This document shows, one piece after another, positions 42,435-50,630 of a stretch of DNA of 64,000 nt. The stretch is from NCBI GenBank assembly GCA_025449845.1, contig JANWIP010000005.1:203159-267158 (forward strand). The letters are read 5' to 3'. The notes under the pieces were generated by a model. It was given only the letters and a program-made list of their open reading frames with translations, was not told where the DNA came from and ran no database searches. The stretch is from Solirubrobacteraceae bacterium (GTDB taxonomy: Bacteria; Actinomycetota; Thermoleophilia; Solirubrobacterales; Solirubrobacteraceae). Both the position numbers and the translations under genes were made by a program. The first letter of the stretch is position 1; every line of letters starts with the position of its first letter.

Positions 42435-42578
42435 CCCACTGCTTTGCCTGCCGCGGCGTCCACGCTTAGGACTGCGGCGTTCAGGGCCTAGGACTGTCAG
42501 CGCAAGGACTCGTTGCACAGTCAAGTTTTGGCTCTCCCGAGCCGATAGGGCGAAGTGTCAACACTGGAGAGCCACTCG

Positions 42579-43886
42579 ATGAGCGACCTTAGCGCCGGGA
42601 GTGTGGCGCTGTCGGTCTTGCGCACACTCCCACTGACATCGACGCTCGTCTTCGACGACGAGCTTCGCTTCGTGCTTGCCGCAGGGCAGGCACTCGAATG
42701 CTTTGGCTCGGGCGATCTCGATCTGGAGGGTCGGCTGGCGGCAGAGGTGCTCCCGGTCGAGCGCTGGGAGATCTACGAGCCGCTCTTCAACGCTGCCCTG
42801 CGCGGGGAGACCCGCAACCTCGAGATCTGGTCGATTGGGGAAACTCACTGCTACCAGGTTGAGGTCAGCCCCCTGTGTGGCGAAGCGGGAGAGATCCTCG
42901 GCGGCACCGCGATCTTCCGCGACATCACACCGCGCAAGCACGCCGAGGAGGCGCGTCGCCACGCGCAAGAGCGCTTCGAGCTGGTGTTCGAGCAGGCGCC
43001 CATCGGCATGGCGCTGCTGACCCCCGACGGGCGCTGGGTGCGCGTCAATCAGGCGCTCCTGAAGATCACCGGCTACAGCTCGGATGAGCTGCTGCGCAAG
43101 ACCTTTCACGAGATCACGCATCCCGACGATCTGTCCTTGGACACCGAGCACATGCGGCGGCTGCTGTTGGGGGAGATCCGCGATTACCAGATCGAGAAGC
43201 GCTACCACCACGCGCAGGGGCACGTCATCTCAGCAATGCTCTCTGTGTCTTTGGTGCGCGACCTGCAAGGCAAGCCCTTGCATCTGGTCGCCCAGATCCA
43301 GGACATCACCGAACGCAAGCTGATGGAGGAGCGCCTGCGCCATCTCGCCGAGCACGACGCGCTGACGGGCATCCGCAACCGCCGGCTGCTTGAGCACGAA
43401 CTCAGACAGCAGGTGCAGCGCTGCCAGCGCTATGGGGAGCAGGCGGCGCTCTTGGTGATCGACCTGGATGACTTCAAGCAGGTCAACGATCTCCACGGCC
43501 ACAAGACCGGCGACGATCTCTTGAAGGCGGTCGCCCACGAGCTGGAACTGCGCCTGCGCGGCACCGACCTCGTTGCCCGCCTCGGTGGCGATGAGTTCGC
43601 CGTGCTGTTGCCGGGCACCAGCGCCGAGGCAGCGCAGCGGGTCGCCAAGGATCTCGCGCGGGTCATCGGCGACTGTGGCGTCACCGTTGCCGACCAGCGG
43701 ATCGCGACGACCGCCAGCGTCGGCGTCGGCGTGATCGACCGCGACACCTCAAGCCACGAGAACGTCCTGATCGAAGCCGACCGGGCGATGTACTCGGCCA
43801 AGGACGCCCGCCACGGGGTTCTGTTCGGGCACGGGGCTGGCGCTAACGCCTCGATCACAGTGCGGACAGCCCCGAATACGCTGTAG
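42579..43886 (+). CDS. PAS-PAS-GGDEF diguanylate cyclase
   Basis: Predicted cytoplasmic enzyme making c-di-GMP in response to an unknown signal. The ATG at 42579 has GGAGAG 7 bases upstream (435 residues); a GTG 24 bases earlier is possible. PAS-like domain 1 lies at about 20-125 (ending GGTAIFRDIT), PAS domain 2 at about 135-250 (FEQAPIGMALLTPDGRWVRV), then GGDEF at 265-415 with the intact active site ARLGGDEFAVLL. An RxxD inhibitory site (RGTD) sits exactly five residues before GGDEF, so product inhibition is expected. No membrane segment. Links to the flagellar genes are plausible but unproven. Confidence 0.93.
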   Translation: MSDLSAGSVALSVLRTLPLTSTLVFDDELRFVLAAGQALECFGSGDLDLEGRLAAEVLPVERWEIYEPLFNAALRGETRNLEIWSIGETHCYQVEVSPLCGEAGEILGGTAIFRDITPRKHAEEARRHAQERFELVFEQAPIGMALLTPDGRWVRVNQALLKITGYSSDELLRKTFHEITHPDDLSLDTEHMRRLLLGEIRDYQIEKRYHHAQGHVISAMLSVSLVRDLQGKPLHLVAQIQDITERKLMEERLRHLAEHDALTGIRNRRLLEHELRQQVQRCQRYGEQAALLVIDLDDFKQVNDLHGHKTGDDLLKAVAHELELRLRGTDLVARLGGDEFAVLLPGTSAEAAQRVAKDLARVIGDCGVTVADQRIATTASVGVGVIDRDTSSHENVLIEADRAMYSAKDARHGVLFGHGAGANASITVRTAPNTL

Positions 43887-43916
43887 CCGCTGCGACGCGG
43901 GCTGGAAAAGGGGAGG

Positions 43917-43937
43917 AGGACCCCCGGAGGGGGTCCT
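43917..43937. terminator. Hairpin after the diguanylate cyclase gene
   Basis: Perfect 9-bp inverted repeat AGGACCCCC-GGA-GGGGGTCCT, 30 bases after the stop. Very stable, but no T run follows; a GC-rich terminator is likely. Confidence 0.5.
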
Positions 43938-43943
43938 GTGGTG

Positions 43944-43976
43944 GCCGCGTGATGCGTGTGCTGCCGCGTGATGCGT
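43944..43976. repeat. Two direct repeats GCCGCGTGATGCGT upstream of the antiporter gene
   Basis: The 14-base unit occurs at 43944-43957 and 43963-43976 (period 19), 31 bases before the antiporter start. It could be a pair of regulator sites or a chance duplication. Confidence 0.55.
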
Positions 43977-44007
43977 TTGCGCGGAGAGCGCATAGGCTGC
44001 CCTCGCC

Positions 44008-45162
44008 ATGACCTTCGGAACGCTCGTCGTGATCGTGCTCGCCGGGTTGGGCGGCCCGCTGCTGGGCCTCAGCGGACGCCGCTTCGTGCCGGTGGTGATC
44101 GGTGAGATCCTCGCCGGGATCGCGGTTGGGAAAACGGGGCTGGACATCGTGCACCCCGCCAACCCGACCGTTGCCTTCCTCGGCCAGATCGGTTTCGCGA
44201 TGCTGATGCTGACCGTCGGCATGCACCTGCCGCTGCGCGACCGCCGCCTGGCCGCCTCGCTGCGCGGCGGTGCGCTGCTCGCGGCGATCGTCGCCGTGCT
44301 CGCGCCCCTGGCCGGTCTTGCCGCCGCTGCGGTGGCAGGTACCTCGCACGCCGCGATCTACGCCGTGGTGCTCGCGTCGGGGTCGGCCGCCGTACTGCTG
44401 CCGGCGCTCGCGGAGGCCGACGCCGCGGGGCGCGATGCACTGACGGTGATGGCCTGGGTGACGATCGCCGATGTCGTGACGATCCTCTCCGTTCCGATCG
44501 TGCTGGCGCCCGGCCGCGCAGCTCACGCGGTGCTTGGCTCCGCGCTTGTGGCCGTCGCGGTGGTGCTGATACTCGGCGCCTCGCGGCTGCTGGCTGGCCA
44601 CACGTGGGTGCACCACGTACGCCGGCTCTCCAAGCAGCGCCACTGGGCGCTGGATCTGCGGCTGTCGCTGCTGGTCCTGTTCTTTCTCGCCTGGCTGGCC
44701 CAGAAGAGCGGTACCTCCGTGCTCGTCGCGGGCTTCGGCGCGGGCGTGATGGTCGCGCTGATCGGTGGCCCAAAGCGGCTGTCGACGCAGATGCGAGGCA
44801 TCGCCGAGGGGTTCTTCATTCCCCTCTACTTTGTCGTGCTCGGCGCCCAGCTCGACCTCCGCGGGCTGTTCCACGATCCGGCGATGCTGGCGCTCGCGGG
44901 GATGCTGGTCCTGCTGAACGTCCTCATTCACCTGGCCGCGGCAGTGCTGACCCGCCGGCCGCTGTACACCGGGCTTGCCGCCAGCGCGCAACTCGGAGTG
45001 CCGGCTGCCGTGGCCTCGCTCGGGCTCGCCGCGGGCGTGCTCTCAAGCACCGTCGCCACGGCGATCGTCGCCTCAGCGGTGATCAGCCTCGGTGTCTGCA
45101 CCTTCGGCGTGGAGTCCCTTATCCACCGCGAAGCTGAAGCCACCCCGACGGTATCGGCCTGA
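44008..45162 (+). CDS. Cation:proton antiporter (CPA2/Kef-type)
   Basis: Predicted integral membrane Na+ or K+/H+ antiporter, 384 residues, with about 11-12 hydrophobic segments across the whole length. CPA2-like features: VPVVIGEILAGIAVGKTGLD near residues 30-49, FLGQIGFAMLMLTVGMHLPL, and GFFIPLYFVVLGAQLDLRGL (the G.F.P.FF...G..LD pattern). No C-terminal TrkA/RCK domain, so it is the short form. Isolated gene, convergent with the cytochrome b locus. Confidence 0.88.
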   Translation: MTFGTLVVIVLAGLGGPLLGLSGRRFVPVVIGEILAGIAVGKTGLDIVHPANPTVAFLGQIGFAMLMLTVGMHLPLRDRRLAASLRGGALLAAIVAVLAPLAGLAAAAVAGTSHAAIYAVVLASGSAAVLLPALAEADAAGRDALTVMAWVTIADVVTILSVPIVLAPGRAAHAVLGSALVAVAVVLILGASRLLAGHTWVHHVRRLSKQRHWALDLRLSLLVLFFLAWLAQKSGTSVLVAGFGAGVMVALIGGPKRLSTQMRGIAEGFFIPLYFVVLGAQLDLRGLFHDPAMLALAGMLVLLNVLIHLAAAVLTRRPLYTGLAASAQLGVPAAVASLGLAAGVLSSTVATAIVASAVISLGVCTFGVESLIHREAEATPTVSA

Positions 45163-45191
45163 CCGGCAACTACGGTTTGACCGGCAACCAC

Positions 45192-45211
45192 GGCCGCCCC
45201 TCAGGGCGGCC
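45192..45211. terminator. Terminator between convergent antiporter and cytochrome b genes
   Basis: Perfect 8-bp hairpin GGCCGCCC-CTCA-GGGCGGCC in the 84-base convergent gap. A short direct repeat TGACCGGCAAC occurs twice just before it (near 45160 and 45178). Likely serves both directions. Confidence 0.6.
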
Positions 45212-45246
45212 CCTCAAAAACCTGTTTGCCACTGCGCGGGTGCCGC

Positions 45247-46185
45247 TCAGGTTCGCTGTGCGCGGTAGTGCTCTCGCCAGATCAAGCGGTAGATCGGGAT
45301 GCGGCGCGGGAGGTCGCGTATGCCCGGTATGAACGGGATCAGGATGAACGCCAGGCTGAGCGCGCCCATCACGAGCATCACCAGGGCGTCGGCGTTTTCA
45401 GAGGACTTGAAGGGTTCGACCTGATACCAGAGGGTGTAGAGCCATAGCCACACCTGGCCGGGGTAGCTGCCCGTCTCGTTCATCATCCCCCACTGGTCGC
45501 CCAGTAGATGCTGCTGTTCGGCGCGTCCGCTCAGCAGGCCGCCGTCGGCCATGAACAGCAGGGGCTTGGTGTAATCGGTCTTGTAGAACTGGCGGCTGCT
45601 GAGTAGCGCGCCGTCCAGGCCGCCGCTCTGGGCGAGCACCAGCAGGCCATTCATCATCACCGGCAGCGGCCCGTATTCGCCGGGCGCGACCCGCACCGCT
45701 CCGTTGGGTCCCGTCGTGGCCTTTTCAAGCGCTGTCGCGTAGGCCGTGCTCCAGCCTTCCTGGGTCTTGGTGGGGGCTGCCTGGTAGGTCGCAATCGCGC
45801 TGTGCAGCGCCGGGGCGCCGGGAACGCTGCGCAGCGGGTTGATCACGAAGTCGTTGGCGGTGTCGATCGGGTGGCTGACGCCGAGCCACTTCTGAAGTTC
45901 GATGAAGGCAATGTGCTGGCCAGAGCCGTTGTGGTTGTAGGGCGGCCCATAGCCGCCCGTGCCGCTTGAGCCATCGAGCTCCGCCGTCGCGGTGCTCACG
46001 AAGTCCACCGGCATCTGCCGTGACCACTGTGCGATCGTGCTCGGAGGATCATCAGGTGAGGAGAACAGGACTGCCAACAGCACCGCCAGCAGCGCGATCA
46101 CACCGACCGCGACGCACAGCTCCTTGACGAGGTCATAAGGGGCGTAGCCGCCCGTCCAGGTACCCGAGTCTTCGCGGCCGCTCAT
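45247..46185 (-). CDS. Membrane protein with C-terminal cytochrome b-like tail
   Basis: A 312-residue protein of unknown exact role, third gene of the cytochrome b locus. It has one membrane helix near the N-terminus (about 21-42), a soluble external domain of about 200 residues without CxxCH heme or Cys/His iron-sulfur motifs, and a membrane helix near the C-terminus (about 265-290) ending RIPIYRLIWREHYRAQR. The last part resembles the tail of cytochrome b subunit IV-like proteins. It overlaps the cytochrome b gene by 4 bases, so the two products are probably one complex. Confidence 0.7.
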   Translation of the reverse strand: MSGREDSGTWTGGYAPYDLVKELCVAVGVIALLAVLLAVLFSSPDDPPSTIAQWSRQMPVDFVSTATAELDGSSGTGGYGPPYNHNGSGQHIAFIELQKWLGVSHPIDTANDFVINPLRSVPGAPALHSAIATYQAAPTKTQEGWSTAYATALEKATTGPNGAVRVAPGEYGPLPVMMNGLLVLAQSGGLDGALLSSRQFYKTDYTKPLLFMADGGLLSGRAEQQHLLGDQWGMMNETGSYPGQVWLWLYTLWYQVEPFKSSENADALVMLVMGALSLAFILIPFIPGIRDLPRRIPIYRLIWREHYRAQRT

Positions 46186-46838
46186 GACGGTGCTCCCTCG
46201 GCGCTCGATGGGGAGGGCCTGACGCTCTCAAGCGGGAACGGCGGTACGACGCCATGGCGGCGCACCAGCAGCACGTGCCCGACCACCAGCGCGATCACCG
46301 CCGCCGGCAGCAGCAGCACGTGATAGCTGTACATCTGTCCGAAGTCGGTGACGTTGAAGAACGCGCCGATGCCCGTGGAGTTCAGACCATCCTTGGCCTG
46401 CGTTGAGATCCACTGCGCATCGAAGTTCTGCTGCGAGACATAGCCCGTCAGCGCTGTGGGGATCGCGACGATGAATGTCACCGCGCCGGTGATCCAAACA
46501 CGCGCGCGCCCGCCGCGCCAGGCGGCCATCCAGTACTTGCCCCACAGGTGCACGACCATCGCGAAGAAGAACAGCTCAACGGCCCAAAGGTGAATGCTGT
46601 TGAAGAAGTGGCCGATGCCTGTTTCGTGCCACCAAGCCGGGCCCTTCAGCGCCAGAATCGTGCCCGAGCCGACGACCACGATGAGCGAAGCGAGGCTGGC
46701 CACGCCGAACACATAGATCCAGGAGGCCACATAGGTGGGCTGGCTGTCGGGCAGCAGTTTCTCGGGCGGCAGCGCGTCCACCGCGTGTTCGCGGGTGCGG
46801 GTCGTCCACGAGGTCTTGGGGGGTGTCGCCACGCTCAC
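46182..46838 (-). CDS. Cytochrome b, N-terminal (b6-type) domain protein
   Basis: Four-helix heme protein likely oxidising menaquinol. The start GTG at 46838 overlaps the previous stop (GTGA), giving 218 residues. Heme ligands are seen in two helices: His pairs 14 apart in SIHLWAVELFFFAMVVHLWG and 15 apart in the segment YHVLLLPAAVIALVVGHVLL; the 14/15 spacing is that of b6-type proteins. GYVSQQNFDAQWIS replaces the usual PWD.QA loop. No Rieske or cytochrome c gene is adjacent, unlike a normal bc complex. Confidence 0.85.
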   Translation of the reverse strand: MSVATPPKTSWTTRTREHAVDALPPEKLLPDSQPTYVASWIYVFGVASLASLIVVVGSGTILALKGPAWWHETGIGHFFNSIHLWAVELFFFAMVVHLWGKYWMAAWRGGRARVWITGAVTFIVAIPTALTGYVSQQNFDAQWISTQAKDGLNSTGIGAFFNVTDFGQMYSYHVLLLPAAVIALVVGHVLLVRRHGVVPPFPLESVRPSPSSAEGAPS

Positions 46839-47011
46839 GAGCGGCTTTCCCGGCGCCGCGCGGCGCCCGGGAAGGGGAGCATGATCGCCAGGGCGAAGAC
46901 GACCAGCATCAGGACGATCACGACGATGTTCGAGACCGACATCTGAAAGAAATGCCAATGCACGACATGCGCCGGGCCGTTCAGGTTGAAAACCGCACCC
47001 ATCACGCCCAT
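46835..47011 (-). CDS. Small single-helix membrane protein of the cytochrome b locus
   Basis: First gene of the locus; 58 residues from the ATG at 47011 (a TTG at 47065 would give 76). It contains NLNGPAHVVHWHFFQMSVSN followed by one membrane helix (IVVIVLMLVVFALAIMLPFP) and a basic tail. The His-rich HVVHWHF motif just before the helix is distinctive. The stop overlaps the GTG of the cytochrome b gene. Probably a small accessory subunit; no family name can be given with certainty. Confidence 0.65.
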   Translation of the reverse strand: MGVMGAVFNLNGPAHVVHWHFFQMSVSNIVVIVLMLVVFALAIMLPFPGAARRRESRS

Positions 47012-47155
47012 ATGCGCCAGTCTTTCTGCTAGTGCCCGCCGCGCAACCGCGGTGGGACGGGACAACCACTCTAGACCCCTGAGGTCCTCCGCGCTTCAGT
47101 AGAAAGGCGCAAGTAGACTGAGGCTTCACGCGCTGTCGCGTGCGGTGACGTGCCC

Positions 47156-47194
47156 GGGGCTCGCAATCATCCCATGCGGATGATGTGCGAACCC
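47156..47194. promoter_or_regulatory. Long hairpin upstream of zwf
   Basis: ATCATCC (47166-47172) and GGATGAT (47178-47184) pair with a 5-base loop, extended by TCGCA (47161-47165) with TGCGA (47186-47190) across one bulge, and GGG with CCC. It lies about 65 bases before the zwf start, in the divergent gap to the cytochrome b locus. It may be an operator or a leader structure. Confidence 0.5.
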
Positions 47195-47257
47195 ATACGG
47201 GGATGAGAGCATGCGTGCGCGCGGTAGACCGCTGCTCCCTCGACCAGAAAGCCTTCT

Positions 47258-48700
47258 ATGAGCACTGCCGTGCGACCCATGCCACAAACTGCTGCCGCCG
47301 GCGCCACAGGTGGCTCGCAGCCGGCCGACGTGCTTGTCGTCTTCGGCATCACCGGCGACCTTGCCAAGGTGATGACCTTCCATTCGCTCTATCGGCTGGA
47401 GCAGCGCGGACTGCTGGCCTGCCCGATCGTGGGCGTGGCGGGCGATGACTGGACGGTCGATCAGCTGCGTGCGCGCGCACGCAAATCGATCGAGGAATGC
47501 GGGCAGACGATCGATGAGCAGGTCTTCGAGCGCTTCGCCTCACGGCTGTCCTATTTGAGCGGCAACTTCGCCGACCCCGGCACATATCAGCGCTTGGCGC
47601 AGGCGATCGGGGAGGTGAGCAGTCCCGTCTTCTATCTGGAGATCCCCCCTTCGCTCTTCGGCATGACCATCAAGGGGCTGGCCGATGCCGGGCTGACCAA
47701 GCACGCGCGCGTGGTCGTGGAGAAGCCCTTCGGCCACGATCTCGCCTCCGCACGCGAGCTCAGCGCCGAAATCCATGAGCACCTGGAGGAGTCCCAGCTG
47801 TACCGCATCGATCACTTCCTGGGAAAGATGGGCACCGACGAGCTGCTGTACCTGCGCTTCGCCAACACCATGATCGAGTCGGTCTGGAACCGCAACCACA
47901 TCGCGTGCGTGCAGATCACCATGGCCGAGAGCTTTGGCGTCGAGGATCGAGGGCACTTCTACGATCCCGTGGGCGCGCTGCGCGATGTCGTCGTCAACCA
48001 CCTGATGCAGGTTGTGGCCGTCGCCGCGATGGAGGCTCCGGCGGGCAAGGAGGCGCGAACTTTGAAGGACGCCAAGTACGCCGTGTTCCGCGCAACCGAG
48101 ACGGCTGATCCGGCGCACTACGTACGAGGTCAGTACGACGGCTATCTGGACATCGACGGCGTCGCCAAGGACTCAACCACGGAGACGTATGCCGCGATGT
48201 GCCTGCACATCGACAACTGGCGCTGGTCGGGGGTGCCGTGGTTCATCCGTACCGGCAAGAAGCTACCGGTCACGCAGACCGAGCTGCGCGTCGTCTTCAA
48301 GCACCCTCCGCGCCTGGGCTTTATGGAGCACGGGCATCGCCGCCCGGAAGCCGACCAGTTCGTGGTCAAGCTTGATCCCTCGACCGGCACGCAGTTGACG
48401 CTGGACGCGCATCGGGCTGATGAGGGCGGTCCGCAGGCGATCACGCTTGACATGGAGTTCGCCGATGAGGGCGGGGAGGCGCCGACCCCTTACGAGGTGC
48501 TGCTGCTCGACGCGATGCGCGGAGACAGCTCGCGCTTCACACGCCAGGACAGCGTCGAGGAGACCTGGCGGATCATGCAGCCGCTGATTGATGCTCCTCC
48601 GCAGGTTCACTCTTATGCCCAGGGCTCCTGGGGACCCAAAGAGGGCGAGCGCCTGGTGGCCGGTTATGGCGCCTGGCACGGACCGTGGGTGACCTCGTGA
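47258..48700 (+). CDS. zwf: Glucose-6-phosphate 1-dehydrogenase
   Basis: First enzyme of the oxidative pentose phosphate pathway: glucose-6-phosphate plus NAD(P)+ to 6-phosphogluconolactone. The 480-residue protein has the Rossmann start DVLVVFGITGDLAKVMTFHS, the substrate-site motif YRIDHFLGKMGTDELLYLRF and the EKPFGHDL segment. Length is normal. It heads the long plus-strand run; its stop overlaps the start of the GH15 gene (GTGA). Confidence 0.95.
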   Translation: MSTAVRPMPQTAAAGATGGSQPADVLVVFGITGDLAKVMTFHSLYRLEQRGLLACPIVGVAGDDWTVDQLRARARKSIEECGQTIDEQVFERFASRLSYLSGNFADPGTYQRLAQAIGEVSSPVFYLEIPPSLFGMTIKGLADAGLTKHARVVVEKPFGHDLASARELSAEIHEHLEESQLYRIDHFLGKMGTDELLYLRFANTMIESVWNRNHIACVQITMAESFGVEDRGHFYDPVGALRDVVVNHLMQVVAVAAMEAPAGKEARTLKDAKYAVFRATETADPAHYVRGQYDGYLDIDGVAKDSTTETYAAMCLHIDNWRWSGVPWFIRTGKKLPVTQTELRVVFKHPPRLGFMEHGHRRPEADQFVVKLDPSTGTQLTLDAHRADEGGPQAITLDMEFADEGGEAPTPYEVLLLDAMRGDSSRFTRQDSVEETWRIMQPLIDAPPQVHSYAQGSWGPKEGERLVAGYGAWHGPWVTS

Positions 48701-50628
48701 GCGACAGCGCACCGCAGGCAAAGAACGCACCGCAGGCCGACGGTGCACGGCAGCACGACGCTGTCCCGCAGAGCGCCGCGGCGCCCTCGCCCTTTCCACC
48801 GATTGCTGACTACGCCTTTCTCTCGGACTGTCACACCGGCGCCCTGGTGGCGCCCGATGGGGCGATCGACTGGCTGTGTGTGCCGCGCTTTGATGCCCCC
48901 AGCGTGTTCGGCACGCTGCTCGATCGGCAGGCCGGTGCCTTCCGCTTCGCGCCATTCGGCATCAATGTGCCCACGGCGCGCGTGTATGAGCCCGGCACGA
49001 ACACGCTGCTGACCACCTGGAACACGCCCACGGGGTGGGTGATCGTGCGTGACGCCCTGACGATTGGGCCGCGTCGCGGCGAGGATCTCGTCACCCCGCA
49101 CACCCGTCCTCCAACCGACGAGGATGCCGATCATCTGCTGGTGCGCGTCGCAATGTGCCTGGAGGGCGAAGTCGAGATGGAGCTGACCTGCGAACCGGTG
49201 TTTGACTACGGGCGCGTTCCCGCGCAGTGGTCGGTCTCCGAGGATGGCCGGCAGGCGGACGCAAGCGGCGCGGAGGTCACGATCAGGCTGCAGACCGACA
49301 TGTCCGTCGGGGTGGAGGGGGATTGGGTCAGAGCCCGTCACGTGCTTAAGAAAGGCGAGCAGATCTACTGCGCGCTCTCCTGGGCCGAGGAGTTCGCCGC
49401 CCCCCAGAACATCGACGAGGCCAACGCGCACCTTGCGCAGACCAGTCACTACTGGCGCGCCTGGTTGGGGCGCGCACGCCTACCTGATCACCGCTGGCGT
49501 GAGCCGATCCAGCGTTCGGCCCTGGCGATCAAGGGTCTCACCTACATGCCCACCGGTGCCACCGTGGCCGCGCTCACCACCTCGCTGCCGGAGACCCCCG
49601 GAGGCGAGCGCAACTGGGACTACCGCTACACCTGGCTGCGTGACTCCACCTTCACCTTGCAGGCGCTGCACTACCTCAACCTCGACTGGGAGGCCGAGGA
49701 GTTCATGCAGTTCATCGCCGATCTCGAGCCCAACGGTGACGGGGCGCTGCAGATCATGTATGGCATCGATGGGCGGCGCGACCTGACCGAGTCAACGCGC
49801 GAGGATCTCTCCGGCTACGCAGGCGCTCGTCCGGTGCGCATCGGCAACGGCGCCTTCGACCAGCGTCAGAACGACGTGTTCGGGGCGGCGCTGGACTCGA
49901 TCCTGCTGCACACCCGTCGCAGCGAACGGCTGCCACGGCGGCTGTGGCCGATCGTGCAGGCGCAGGCCAAGTGCGCCACGGCGGTGTGGCGCGAGCCCGA
50001 CCAGGGCATCTGGGAGGCGCGTGGCGAGCCCAAGCACTATGTCTCCTCGAAGCTGATGTGCTGGGTTGCGATGGACCGCGCGGCGAAGCTGGCGACGATG
50101 CGCGGCGACTCCGAGCATCACGCGGAGTGGCAGGCCACCTCGGAGGAGATCAGAGCCGACATCCTCGAGCACGGCGTTGATGGTCGCGGCGTGCTGCGCC
50201 AGCACTATGAGACCGACGCGCTCGACGCCTCGAACCTGCTGGCGGCGATCTTTGGGTTCCTGCCGGGCAGCGATGAGCGCCTGCACGCGAGCGTGCTGGC
50301 GATCGCCGATGAGTTGACCGAGGAGGGCTTTGTGCTGCGCTACCGCACCGAAGAGACCGACGACGGCCTCTCGGGCAAGGAGGGGAGCTTTCTGATCTGC
50401 TCCTTCTGGCTCGTCTCGGCGCTGGCGGTCGTCGGCGAAGAGCAGCGCGCACGGGACCTGATGGAACGGCTGCTGCGCGTCGCATCGCCGCTCGGCCTTT
50501 ACGCGGAGGAGTTCGACACCAGCACGGGCCGGCACCTGGGGAACTTCCCCCAGGCCTTCTCGCACCTTGCTCTGATCGAGGCGGCCGCGCGCATCATCCT
50601 CGCGGAGCGTCTCGCGGAGATCTCCTAG
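48697..50628 (+). CDS. Glycoside hydrolase family 15 (glucoamylase/trehalase-like)
   Basis: Predicted cytoplasmic enzyme releasing glucose from alpha-glucans or trehalose. Start GTG at 48697 overlaps the zwf stop; 643 residues. After a low-complexity start, the N-terminal domain reads YAFLSDCHTGALVAPDGAID WLCVPRFDAPSVFG, the usual GH15 trehalase-type pattern, and the catalytic domain has GERNWDYRYTWLRDSTFTLQ. Catalytic Glu residues are expected in the NG.(A).D..Q and EE(F) segments (GNGAFDQRQNDVFG; LYAEEFDTSTGRHLGNFPQA). No signal peptide. Trehalase activity is as likely as glucoamylase. Confidence 0.9.
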   Translation: MSDSAPQAKNAPQADGARQHDAVPQSAAAPSPFPPIADYAFLSDCHTGALVAPDGAIDWLCVPRFDAPSVFGTLLDRQAGAFRFAPFGINVPTARVYEPGTNTLLTTWNTPTGWVIVRDALTIGPRRGEDLVTPHTRPPTDEDADHLLVRVAMCLEGEVEMELTCEPVFDYGRVPAQWSVSEDGRQADASGAEVTIRLQTDMSVGVEGDWVRARHVLKKGEQIYCALSWAEEFAAPQNIDEANAHLAQTSHYWRAWLGRARLPDHRWREPIQRSALAIKGLTYMPTGATVAALTTSLPETPGGERNWDYRYTWLRDSTFTLQALHYLNLDWEAEEFMQFIADLEPNGDGALQIMYGIDGRRDLTESTREDLSGYAGARPVRIGNGAFDQRQNDVFGAALDSILLHTRRSERLPRRLWPIVQAQAKCATAVWREPDQGIWEARGEPKHYVSSKLMCWVAMDRAAKLATMRGDSEHHAEWQATSEEIRADILEHGVDGRGVLRQHYETDALDASNLLAAIFGFLPGSDERLHASVLAIADELTEEGFVLRYRTEETDDGLSGKEGSFLICSFWLVSALAVVGEEQRARDLMERLLRVASPLGLYAEEFDTSTGRHLGNFPQAFSHLALIEAAARIILAERLAEIS

Positions 50629-50630
50629 CG

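Noticed and set aside
43855..44991. 378-residue minus-strand open frame opposite the antiporter
   Set aside because: Arg/His/Gln-rich shadow of a clear membrane protein gene.
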